Part shown: piece by piece, positions 34,615-41,966 of the stretch | Position numbering within the stretch: position 1 is the first letter of the stretch | Layout of the letters: each line of letters opens with the position of its first letter | Assembly: GCA_002396125.1 (NCBI GenBank) | Contig: DGWL01000054.1 | Span: 3,001-45,577, forward strand | Length of the DNA: 42,577 nucleotides | Direction: 5' to 3' | Origin: Porphyromonadaceae bacterium UBA4259 | GTDB lineage: Bacteria; Bacteroidota; Bacteroidia; Bacteroidales; Muribaculaceae | The notes under the pieces: generated by a model | What the model was told of the DNA's origin: nothing | The model's database searches: none | The model's input: the letters and a program-made list of their open reading frames with translations, nothing else | Translations under genes and position numbers: made by a program

Positions 34615-36240
34615 TTATTTGAGGTAGGTGTAACGATAGTCGGTGGGCGACACAAGTGTCTCCTTAATCACACGTGGAATAATCCAGCGAATGAGATTAA
34701 ACTCGCCACCGGCCTTGTCGTTGGTGCCACTGGCGCGAGCGCCACCGAATGGTTGCATGCCCACAACGGCACCGGTGGGCTTGTCGTTGATGTAGAAGTT
34801 GCCGGCGGTGTAACGCAAGGCATCGGTAATCTTCTCAACCGCCATGCGGTCACGGCCAAACACAGCGCCGGTCAAGCCATAGGGCGATGTGCAGTCGCAC
34901 TCTTTAACAACGTCTTCCCACTTCTCATCGTCGTAGGGGTAAACGGTGAGCACAGGAGCAAAGATTTCCTCTTCCATCGACTTGAAGTGAGGATTGCTGG
35001 TCTCGATGATAGTAGGCTCAACAAACCAGCCCTTGCTGTCGTCGCACTTTCCACCCATCACAACTTGAGCATCCTTGGCTTCCTGGGCAAAATCGATATA
35101 AGACTTTGCCTTGTCGAACGAAGCCTTGTCGATAACGGCATTGATGAAGTTCTTGGCATCCATCACGTCGCCCATTTTCACGTCGGCGGCCATCGCCTTC
35201 ATGTCGGCCAGGACACCAGCCCACATGCTCTTGGGAATGTACATGCGCGATGCGGCCGAGCACTTCTGGCCCTGGAACTCATAGGCACCGCAGAAGGCGG
35301 CAGTGGCAACGGCCTTGGGGTCGGCACTGGGGTGAACGAAGATGAAATCTTTGCCACCGGTTTCACCCACGAGGCGAGGATAAGAGATATACTTGTCGAC
35401 GTTCATGCTGGCTTGCTTCCACAACGACTTGAAGGTTGCGGTGCTGCCGGTGAAGTGGATACCCGAGAAATATTTCGACTCAGTTGCAACCTCGCCAATG
35501 AGAGCGCCGCTACCGGGAAGGAAGTTCACAACGCCGTCGGGCAATCCGGCTTCCTTGTAGAGTTGCATGAGGTAGTAGTTGCTCAGCAAGGCGGTGGTCG
35601 ATGGTTTCCACAGTGCCACATTGCCCATGAGCACCGGAGTCATGCACAGGTTGCTTGCGATTGATGTAAAGTTGAATGGTGTAACAGCCAAGATGAAACC
35701 CTCGAGTGGGCGATACTCGGTGTGGTTGAGCTGAGCCACGCCGTCCTTAGGCTGCATGCCATAAATCTTGGATGCATAGTGAACATTGTAGCGGAAGAAG
35801 TCGATAGTCTCGCAAGCTGAGTCAATCTCGGCCTGGAAGATGTTCTTGCTCTGGCCAAGCATTGTGGCAGCGTTCATGATGGGGCGATACTTGGTTGCAA
35901 GCAGCTCGGCCATCTTCATCACAATGGCGGCGCGAGTGGTCCAAGGAGTGCGGCTCCACTCTTGCCAAGCTTTCATGGCAGCTTCAATAGCCATTTCCAC
36001 TTCCTTCTTTCCCACCTTGTGGTAACGTGCAATCACGTGCTTGTGGTCATGCGGACAAGTAACCTCGCCCATGTCGCCTGTGCGAATCTCTTTACCACCA
36101 ATGATGATGGGAATTTCCACCACCATCTGGCTTTGGCGCTCAAGTTCTTTCTCTAATGCTACACGCTCGGGACTGCCTTCCAAGTAGGCCTTTACTGGCT
36201 CGTTGGCGGGAAGGGGGAAATTGATAATTGAATTGTTCAT
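34615..36240 (-). CDS. Delta-1-pyrroline-5-carboxylate (L-glutamate gamma-semialdehyde) dehydrogenase
   Basis: This 541-aa NAD-dependent aldehyde dehydrogenase oxidises glutamate semialdehyde, derived from proline or ornithine, to glutamate. The motifs are GETGGKDFIF, with the glutamate typical of the superfamily's active site, and GQKCSAASRMY with the catalytic Cys at about residue 325. FNFTSIASNL and the FGGARASGTNDKAGG C-terminal motif are also present. The length is typical of the stand-alone P5CDH group. It has a clear promoter (36303-36334) and is transcribed ahead of arginine deiminase. It could feed ornithine carbon to glutamate if an ornithine aminotransferase exists elsewhere. Confidence 0.93.
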   Translation of the reverse strand: MNNSIINFPLPANEPVKAYLEGSPERVALEKELERQSQMVVEIPIIIGGKEIRTGDMGEVTCPHDHKHVIARYHKVGKKEVEMAIEAAMKAWQEWSRTPWTTRAAIVMKMAELLATKYRPIMNAATMLGQSKNIFQAEIDSACETIDFFRYNVHYASKIYGMQPKDGVAQLNHTEYRPLEGFILAVTPFNFTSIASNLCMTPVLMGNVALWKPSTTALLSNYYLMQLYKEAGLPDGVVNFLPGSGALIGEVATESKYFSGIHFTGSTATFKSLWKQASMNVDKYISYPRLVGETGGKDFIFVHPSADPKAVATAAFCGAYEFQGQKCSAASRMYIPKSMWAGVLADMKAMAADVKMGDVMDAKNFINAVIDKASFDKAKSYIDFAQEAKDAQVVMGGKCDDSKGWFVEPTIIETSNPHFKSMEEEIFAPVLTVYPYDDEKWEDVVKECDCTSPYGLTGAVFGRDRMAVEKITDALRYTAGNFYINDKPTGAVVGMQPFGGARASGTNDKAGGEFNLIRWIIPRVIKETLVSPTDYRYTYLK

Positions 36241-36302
36241 GATTAGTTTTTGTTTTATTGTATGTGTAATTGTGAAATAAGTTCGTGTTATGGTTGTGCC
36301 TG

Positions 36303-36334
36303 CAAAGATAATAATTATTACTCAAAATGCCAAA
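36303..36334 (-). promoter_or_regulatory. Promoter of the P5CDH-arginine deiminase operon
   Basis: On the minus strand a -7 TATCTTTG (36303-36310) and a -33 TTTG (36331-36334) are exactly 20 nt apart. The leader is about 60 nt. Confidence 0.8.
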
Positions 36335-36483
36335 CTCCACAACCACAAAAACACCACACATTTCATCACACAATCATCACCTCTTCCCTCTCCACTGCTG
36401 TTGTGATTTTTTCAGGTTGCATCGACACCCCATTATCCATAAACTTTGTGCACCGTTTAAGAGAATTGCAAAACAAGATGAAC

Positions 36484-36526
36484 AAAAAAAGTGGCTATGA
36501 TTTTGAATTCATAACCACTTTTTTTT
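36484..36526. terminator. Terminator-like hairpin in the arginine gap
   Basis: A 10-bp stem (36491-36500 with 36509-36518, one wobble when read as minus-strand RNA) is flanked by an A run on one side and a T run on the other, which extends the pairing. No intact gene reads into it. On the minus strand it lies downstream of the decayed gene at 36654-36830, so it may be that gene's old terminator. Confidence 0.65.
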
Positions 36527-36653
36527 GAAATGATGAATTAATGGAGAGAAACTGATACCTTAATTGGTCGCCTGTCCTTTCCCCCAACTCTCACTGCGCG
36601 AGTGCGATGAAAGCTTAAAGGTTTCGTGTTTTTTGAAGGAAGGGTGCTAAATT

Positions 36654-36830
36654 CTAAGGCAAGCGCACGGGCCGAATGCATAGACCGCGGTAGCGGCTGC
36701 TGTTATCCAAGTCCTTGAAGCTCGAGGCGAAGCGGAGGGAGATAGCGTCGGGTGCATACAGCCATGCGAAAGGTATTTATTGACCGCATTATCCATCGGT
36801 GATTGATTTTTTTTGCTGTTTTCGTAACAT
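36654..36830 (-). pseudogene. Decayed gene retaining a C-type-lectin/FISUMP-like C-terminus
   Basis: From 36770 down to a stop at 36654 the minus strand encodes 38 residues that include ISLRFASSF, LDNSSRYRGL and the ending CIRPVRLP. Such endings occur at the C-terminus of FISUMP-type surface proteins and related C-type-lectin folds of Bacteroidota. An ATG at 36830 is in the same frame but is followed by two stop codons, so the body of the gene is gone. It is followed by a terminator-like hairpin and preceded by a promoter-like site (36980-37012). This looks like the two ends of a gene whose middle was deleted. The family match is from memory and the fragment is short. Confidence 0.55.
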
Positions 36831-36860
36831 TAATAAGGCAAAAACGCATTCTTGGTATGT

Positions 36861-36976
36861 CACAAGCAAGAGCTGATCTCCATCAGGTTGCTTGAATCAG
36901 ATAAATCAGGCTACGCCTTGGCAATGTCAAAACAAGTGTCTTGCTTTGCCGCTGCACTCACCTTGCACTGAATCAT
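36861..36976 (-). other. Structured leader or small-RNA-like element
   Basis: Downstream of a promoter-like site on the minus strand, about 115 bases can fold. CAAGCAA (36863-36869) pairs with TTGCTTG (36888-36894), with a second hairpin CTGAT-CTCC-ATCAG inside, and two AATCAG repeats lie beside it. The stretch with TGCAAGGTGAGTGCA (minus strand) and the AAGGCGTAGCCTG string resembles intergenic elements that I recall from Prevotella-type genomes. It may be the leader of the decayed gene or a separate small RNA. No reading frame is seen. Confidence 0.35.
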
Positions 36977-36979
36977 TTG

Positions 36980-37012
36980 CAAAGCTACACATTAGTCATT
37001 AAATAACACAAA
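36980..37012 (-). promoter_or_regulatory. Promoter-like site facing the decayed gene
   Basis: On the minus strand a -7 TAGCTTTG (36980-36987) and a -33 TTTG (37009-37012) are 21 nt apart. It points toward 36654-36976, where no intact gene remains. Confidence 0.5.
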
Positions 37013-37067
37013 AAAAACAAAATAAAAAAATCTCTCTCAAATAATTCATTAGTTGAGGTAAAATGAT

Positions 37068-37075
37068 TACCTTTG
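37068..37075 (+). promoter_or_regulatory. -7 element of the arcB-arcC genes
   Basis: TACCTTTG matches TAnnTTTG and lies 54 bases before the arcB ATG. The -33 region has no TTG at the usual distance, which may point to regulated expression. Confidence 0.6.
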
Positions 37076-37129
37076 CGGCAAATTTCAAAAAATACACATT
37101 AATATTAACTATAAAAACTATTTACTGCT

Positions 37130-38122
37130 ATGCCAAGAAGCTTATCAGGAAGAAATTTCTTGAAGTTGTTAGACTTCACTACCGAGGAAATTCAGTACTT
37201 ACTCGAACTCTCTAAAGATTTCAAGCGCCTGAAGCGCACTAACACCCCCCACAAGTACCTCACCGGCAAGAACATCGTGCTCTTGTTTGAGAAGACATCA
37301 ACCCGCACTCGCTGCTCGTTTGAGGTTGCAGGTAACGACCTGGGTATGGGAGTGACTTATCTCGACCCCGCTTCATCGCAGATGGGTAACAAGGAGTCGC
37401 TCGAGGACACCGCCAAGGTGCTCGGCCGCATGTTCGACGGTATTGAATATCGTGGTTTCGACCAGGAAATCGTTGAGAACCTGGGCCGCTATGCCGGCGT
37501 TCCCGTTTGGAACGGACTCACCACAGAGTTCCACCCCACCCAGATGCTCGCCGACGTTCTCACAATTGAGGAGAACTTTGGACGCTACAAGGGCCTGAAG
37601 ATGGTCTTCATGGGCGATGCCCGCAACAATGTTGCCAACTCGCTGATGGTGGTTTCGGCCAAGCTCGGTATCAACTTCGTAGCTTGCGGTCCTAAGGACA
37701 ACATGCCCGACGAGAAACTCGTTGCCACTTGCCGCGAGATTGCTAAGGAGCATGGTTGCACCATCACCCTCACCGACGACGTGAAGGAAGGCACCAAGAA
37801 CGCCGATGTTATCTACACCGACATTTGGGTATCGATGGGTGAACCCGCTGAGCTGTGGGAGAAGCGCATCAAGCTGTTGAGCCCCTATCAGGTGAACGAC
37901 GAGGTTATGGCCAACGCCAATCCTCACGCCATCTTCCTGCACTGCCTGCCTTCGTTCCACGACCTGGAGACTTCGGTTGGCCGCGACATTCACGAGAAAT
38001 TCGGTCTCAAGGAGATGGAAGTTACCGACAAGGTATTCCGCAGCCCACAATCTAAGGTGTTTGACGAGGCCGAGAACCGCATGCACACCATCAAGGCTGT
38101 GATGTACGCAACATTGAAGTAA
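37130..38122 (+). CDS. arcB: Ornithine carbamoyltransferase
   Basis: This 330-aa cytosolic enzyme has the carbamoyl-phosphate motif STRTR (57-61), the HPTQ site (FHPTQMLADVLTI), and the ornithine-binding HCLPSFHD motif near residue 270. In the arginine deiminase pathway it splits citrulline with phosphate into ornithine and carbamoyl phosphate. The same fold can work in arginine synthesis. The carbamate kinase gene right behind it and the arginine deiminase nearby favour the catabolic role. It has a -7 element upstream (37068-37075), and an 80-bp gap with a heptamer array separates it from arcC. Confidence 0.94.
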   Translation: MPRSLSGRNFLKLLDFTTEEIQYLLELSKDFKRLKRTNTPHKYLTGKNIVLLFEKTSTRTRCSFEVAGNDLGMGVTYLDPASSQMGNKESLEDTAKVLGRMFDGIEYRGFDQEIVENLGRYAGVPVWNGLTTEFHPTQMLADVLTIEENFGRYKGLKMVFMGDARNNVANSLMVVSAKLGINFVACGPKDNMPDEKLVATCREIAKEHGCTITLTDDVKEGTKNADVIYTDIWVSMGEPAELWEKRIKLLSPYQVNDEVMANANPHAIFLHCLPSFHDLETSVGRDIHEKFGLKEMEVTDKVFRSPQSKVFDEAENRMHTIKAVMYATLK

Positions 38123-38129
38123 AAAAGAA

Positions 38130-38199
38130 CAGACTTCAGATTTCAGATATCAGATTTCTAATTTTTGACTTCTCACATCTGACTTCTCACATCTATTAA
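38130..38199. repeat. Degenerate heptamer array between arcB and arcC
   Basis: Ten consecutive 7-bp units fill the gap: CAGACTT, CAGATTT, CAGATAT, CAGATTT, CTAATTT, TTGACTT, CTCACAT, CTGACTT, CTCACAT and CTATTAA. They include two copies of a 14-bp double unit. The array ends four bases before the arcC ATG. Its period matches that of the array before ffh (19258-19418), but its sequence differs. Confidence 0.8.
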
Positions 38200-38202
38200 A
38201 TT

Positions 38203-39144
38203 ATGAGCAAACGATTAGTTATAGCCCTGGGCGGCAACGCGCTGGGCAAGACCCCTCAAGAGCAACTCGAGCTGGTAAAGGCAACAGCCTCAACCATTGT
38301 TGACCTCGTTGAGGAAGGTTACGACGTGGTTATCGGTCACGGCAACGGCCCACAAGTGGGAATGGTAAACCTGGCATTTGAGTACAGCGCCAACAACGGC
38401 GGCGGCACTCCGGCCATGCCCTTCCCCGAGTGCGGTGCCATGACGCAAGGCTACATTGGCTATCACCTGCAGCAGGCTGTTGAGCGCGAGCTGGCTCGCC
38501 GCGGTATCAACAAGCCCTGCGCCGCAGTTGTAACTCAGGTTGTGGTTGATCGCAGCGACGCAGCTTTCCAGAATCCCACCAAGCCCGTGGGCATGTTCTA
38601 CTCTAAAGAAGACGCCGACCGCATCGTGGCCGAGACAGGCTACACATTTATTGAAGACGCCGGTCGTGGCTACCGCCGCGTGGTGCCCTCTCCCATTCCT
38701 GTGAAGATTGTTGAGCTCCCTGTTGTTGAGCAACTCGTGGGCCTTCACAGTGTGGTAATCACCGTGGGTGGTGGTGGCATCCCCGTGGTGGAGAATGGCC
38801 CCGGCGACTATGAGGGAGTGGCTGCTGTTATCGACAAAGACCGTGCAAGCGCCAAGCTCGCTCTCGACCTCAATGCCGACATGCTGGTGATTCTCACCGC
38901 TGTTGAGAAGGTGTCGATCAACTTCAACAAGCCCAATCAGCAAGATCTCGACCGCATGACCATTGCCGAGGCACGCCAGTACATCGCCGAGGGACACTTC
39001 GCTCCCGGCAGCATGCTGCCTAAGGTTGAGTCGTGCATCAGCTTCGTGGAGAACACCACAGGCGGCACAGCTCTCATCACATCGCTCGACAAGGCACGCG
39101 AAGCCCTGCAAGGCCGCACCGGCACAGTGCTCGTGAAAGAGTAA
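38203..39144 (+). CDS. arcC: Carbamate kinase
   Basis: This 313-aa cytosolic kinase of the amino-acid kinase family uses carbamoyl phosphate and ADP to make ATP, the energy-yielding last step of the arginine deiminase pathway. It shows ALGGNALG (about 6-13), GHGNGPQVGMV (about 46-56), the TVGGGGIPV region, VIDKDRASAKLA and SMLPKVES near the C-terminus. The length is typical. It lies 80 bp after arcB on the same strand with a heptamer array in the gap. A terminator follows at 39177-39214. Confidence 0.95.
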   Translation: MSKRLVIALGGNALGKTPQEQLELVKATASTIVDLVEEGYDVVIGHGNGPQVGMVNLAFEYSANNGGGTPAMPFPECGAMTQGYIGYHLQQAVERELARRGINKPCAAVVTQVVVDRSDAAFQNPTKPVGMFYSKEDADRIVAETGYTFIEDAGRGYRRVVPSPIPVKIVELPVVEQLVGLHSVVITVGGGGIPVVENGPGDYEGVAAVIDKDRASAKLALDLNADMLVILTAVEKVSINFNKPNQQDLDRMTIAEARQYIAEGHFAPGSMLPKVESCISFVENTTGGTALITSLDKAREALQGRTGTVLVKE

Positions 39145-39176
39145 CCGCTTTTATTAAGGCTTTATTTAATCCAAAC

Positions 39177-39214
39177 TAAAGGCGAGAATCCCAGCAGTGG
39201 AATTCTCGCCTTAG
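39177..39214. terminator. Bidirectional terminator between arcC and the flippase gene
   Basis: An 11-bp GC-rich stem (39179-39189 with 39202-39212) closes a 12-nt loop. A-rich flanks on the left and TTTAT on the right let it stop both converging transcripts. Confidence 0.85.
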
Positions 39215-39236
39215 CTTTATTATCTCGTGGCTCTCT

Positions 39237-40733
39237 CTACTTGATGAAGCGCCCCACCACGGGCAAGCGCTTGAGCATGGGTGCCATGTGCTCACGCTTG
39301 GCAATAACAGCCATGAACACCAGCAGCAGCACTGTGCGATAGGCGATGTTGAGCCAGCGGTTCTCAAGATGCAAGGCGTTGTAGGCCACAAATATAAGCA
39401 ATGTGAGCAAGGTGTAGACAGCAATATCTTTCATGGGGTAGTCGATGGGATAATACTTGCGACCCACCACATAGCACAGCACCATCGAGATGCCGTAGCC
39501 TGCAAAGCCGCCCCATGCACATGCCATGTAGCCGTAGGTGGGAACGAAAGCAAAATTTATAGCCACCAGTACCGCACAGCCTATGAAGGAGAACACCGCG
39601 CCCCATATTGTCTTGTCGGTCAACTTATACCAGAAGGAGAGATTGAAATACACGCCCATCATTATCTCGGCTGCCATCACAATCGGCACCACCTTGAGAC
39701 CGTCCCAGTAGTCGGGAGCGATGACAAACTTGAGAATATCAATCCACGCCATCACCATGAGGAACGCCAGGAGCGTGAAAATAATGAAATACTTCATGGC
39801 TTGGGCATAGGCCTCACGATTGTCCTTGTCGCGGCTCTTACCGAAGACAAATGGCTCATAGGCCCAACGGAAGGCATTGGTAATGATGGCCATAATCATT
39901 GCCACCTTGCACGCCGCGCCATAGATGCCCAGCTGCACCCGCCCGTTGGCACTCTTGTCGATGATGGGATATAGAATCTTGTCGGCCGTCTGGTTCAGGA
40001 TGCCCACGATGCCCAGCAGCAGCAATGGCCAGGTGTACTTGAGCATTCGCTTGAGCAACTGCCAGTCGACGCGATACTTGATGCTTGCAAACTCACCATA
40101 GAAGCACACCGTCACAATGCCGGTGCACACAAGGTTAAGGTAGAACGCATAACCCACACCCACAGTGGGATCGTAAATCTTGCCAACCACCTCGGGATAT
40201 TTCTCATAGAGGTCGGGCAACCACAAGAAGTAGAGCAAGTTGAGCAGGATGTTCAAGATGATAAACAGGAACTTGAGCGAGGCAAACTTGATGGGACGGT
40301 GCTGGTAGCGCAGGTAGGCATAGAGTATCGACTGGATGGCATCGAGCGCAACCACTATCGCCATCACACTGATGTAGCTCGGATGGTCGGCATAGCCCAT
40401 CGCCGGCGCCAGCCACGGCAGGCACAAGAATATTAGCGCCACAAAGGCTATCGACACTCCCGACACTGCCATGAGCGACGTGGAAATCACGTCGGCCGGT
40501 TTCTCATCGTCCTTGTTGGAGAAACGAAAGAACGTTGTCTCCATGCCAAATGTCAGGATTATGATAATAAGCGCCACATAGCTGTAGATATTGGTTATCA
40601 CGCCATATCCTCCCGACGCGGCACTGATTTTTGCAGTATAAAGCGGCACAAGCAGGTAGTTCAAGAAACGACCCACTATGCTCGTGAATCCATAGATTAC
40701 TGTATCTTTTGCTAGCGATTTTAAATTTGCCAT
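39237..40733 (-). CDS. Polysaccharide flippase (MOP/Wzx-type)
   Basis: This 498-aa inner-membrane protein has about 14 transmembrane helices. It starts with LKSLAKDTVIYGFTSIVGRF, the usual first helix of Wzx/MurJ-like lipid-linked oligosaccharide flippases. Charged loops carry RFSNKDDEKPADV (about 75) and FVFGKSRDKDNREAYAQ (about 300). The family moves undecaprenyl-linked sugars across the membrane for O-antigen or capsule assembly. No glycosyltransferases are nearby, so its sugar is not known. It starts 40 bp after ruvB on the same strand and is probably read from the ruvB promoter. From memory, ruvB and a flippase are also neighbours in other Bacteroidales. Confidence 0.88.
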   Translation of the reverse strand: MANLKSLAKDTVIYGFTSIVGRFLNYLLVPLYTAKISAASGGYGVITNIYSYVALIIIILTFGMETTFFRFSNKDDEKPADVISTSLMAVSGVSIAFVALIFLCLPWLAPAMGYADHPSYISVMAIVVALDAIQSILYAYLRYQHRPIKFASLKFLFIILNILLNLLYFLWLPDLYEKYPEVVGKIYDPTVGVGYAFYLNLVCTGIVTVCFYGEFASIKYRVDWQLLKRMLKYTWPLLLLGIVGILNQTADKILYPIIDKSANGRVQLGIYGAACKVAMIMAIITNAFRWAYEPFVFGKSRDKDNREAYAQAMKYFIIFTLLAFLMVMAWIDILKFVIAPDYWDGLKVVPIVMAAEIMMGVYFNLSFWYKLTDKTIWGAVFSFIGCAVLVAINFAFVPTYGYMACAWGGFAGYGISMVLCYVVGRKYYPIDYPMKDIAVYTLLTLLIFVAYNALHLENRWLNIAYRTVLLLVFMAVIAKREHMAPMLKRLPVVGRFIK

Positions 40734-40773
40734 TTTTCTCTCCTTCTAGTTTTTCCAAAATCCCACTTAACGC

Positions 40774-41811
40774 TTAAAACAGTCGCGGTTGCTCGTCGGG
40801 GCGAGTGGGATAGTTGCGATGCAGGTGGGTGAACGCCAGGTCGGTGGCGACGCGACCACGGGGCGTGCGCTTGATAAAACCTTCCTTGATGAGGAAGGGC
40901 TCATACACTTCCTCAATGGTGCCGGCATCCTCGTTGAGAGCTGCTGCAAGAGTCGACAATCCCACAGGGCCGCCACCAAACTTGTCGATGATTGTGGTGA
41001 GCAACTTGTGGTCAACCTCATCGAGGCCATAGGTGTCGATATTAAGAGCCTTGAGGGCATATCGGGCTATGTCGGTGTCGATCTTGCCACTTCCTTTCAC
41101 CTGGGCGAAGTCGCGCACGCGGCGCAGCAGTGAGTTGGCAACACGTGGCGTGCCGCGGCTGCGCAGTGCTATCTCGCGGGCGGCATCGTCCTCAATGGGA
41201 ACTTGCAACAGGCGTGCCGAACGCTTAATGATGCCCTCGAGCACAGCGTGGTCATAGTATTCCAGGTGGCAGTTTATGCCAAAGCGTGCACGCAGTGGTG
41301 CCGTGAGCAGGCCACTGCGGGTGGTGGCACCAATGAGGGTGAACGGCGAGAGCGTGAGCTGTACCGAGCGCGCTCCGGGCCCCTTGTCAATCATGATGTC
41401 GATGCGGTAGTCCTCCATTGCCGAGTAGAGATACTCCTCCACCACCGGGCTCAGGCGATGAATCTCGTCGATGAAAAGCACATCGTTCTCCTCGAGCGAC
41501 GTGAGCAGTCCGGCCAAGTCGCCGGGCTTGTCGAGAACAGGACCACTGGTGACCTTGAAACCCACACCCATCTCGTTGGCAATAATGCTTGAAAGAGTGG
41601 TCTTTCCCAAGCCTGGAGGGCCATAGAAAAGTGTGTGATCGAGTGCCTCGCCACGCTTGCGGGCTGCAGCCACAAACACCTTGAGGTTGTCGATAATGCC
41701 CTCTTGTCCGGCAAAGTCGTTGAAGCGCACCGGCCGCAGGGCTTTCTCAAAGTCGCGGTCGCCCTGAGAGCGTTCCTGGCGGATGTCAAAGTCGTCGTTC
41801 ATCGTTATCAT
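40774..41811 (-). CDS. ruvB: Holliday junction ATP-dependent DNA helicase RuvB
   Basis: This AAA+ motor of 345 aa drives branch migration at Holliday junctions with RuvA. It has Walker A GPPGLGKT (64-71), Walker B and box DEIH (115-118), the sensor region GATTRSGLLTAPLRARFG and a C-terminal winged helix (GFIKRTPRGRVAT). An internal ATG three codons on (41802) also fits, and family alignments would be needed to choose between them. The promoter at 41829-41860 gives a short leader in both cases. It is the first gene of a likely operon with the flippase. ruvA and ruvC are not in the window. Confidence 0.97.
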   Translation of the reverse strand: MITMNDDFDIRQERSQGDRDFEKALRPVRFNDFAGQEGIIDNLKVFVAAARKRGEALDHTLFYGPPGLGKTTLSSIIANEMGVGFKVTSGPVLDKPGDLAGLLTSLEENDVLFIDEIHRLSPVVEEYLYSAMEDYRIDIMIDKGPGARSVQLTLSPFTLIGATTRSGLLTAPLRARFGINCHLEYYDHAVLEGIIKRSARLLQVPIEDDAAREIALRSRGTPRVANSLLRRVRDFAQVKGSGKIDTDIARYALKALNIDTYGLDEVDHKLLTTIIDKFGGGPVGLSTLAAALNEDAGTIEEVYEPFLIKEGFIKRTPRGRVATDLAFTHLHRNYPTRPDEQPRLF

Positions 41812-41828
41812 GATTTATTTCCAAAATG

Positions 41829-41860
41829 CAAAATTAATAATAAAACCCATAAGCGACAAA
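41829..41860 (-). promoter_or_regulatory. Promoter of ruvB-flippase
   Basis: On the minus strand a -7 TAATTTTG (41829-41836) and a -33 TTTG (41857-41860) are 20 nt apart. Transcription would start about 14 to 23 nt before ruvB. Confidence 0.75.
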
Positions 41861-41902
41861 AAAAACTTTGCCTTCGAAACCACAACATGATGTATCAACA
41901 AG

Positions 41903-41944
41903 AAAAATGTCCTCAAAGAGACAGTTCTCTTGAGGACATTTTTT
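41903..41944 (-). terminator. Terminator of the DUF805 gene
   Basis: A long stem of about 18 bp with a one-base bulge (41903-41921 with 41926-41944) closes a 4-nt loop. It has A and T runs on its two sides. It lies just past the DUF805 stop on the minus strand. Confidence 0.85.
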
Positions 41945-41966
41945 ACCTGTTGCTAAACCACGACCG

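Noticed and set aside
36250..36528. A 92-codon plus-strand frame upstream of P5CDH
   Set aside because: It overlaps the P5CDH promoter and the terminator-like hairpin and has no recognisable features.
36654..36770. Variable region of an active diversity-generating retroelement
   Set aside because: No reverse transcriptase, template repeat or accessory gene is in the window, and the gene is truncated. Only the resemblance of the tail remains.
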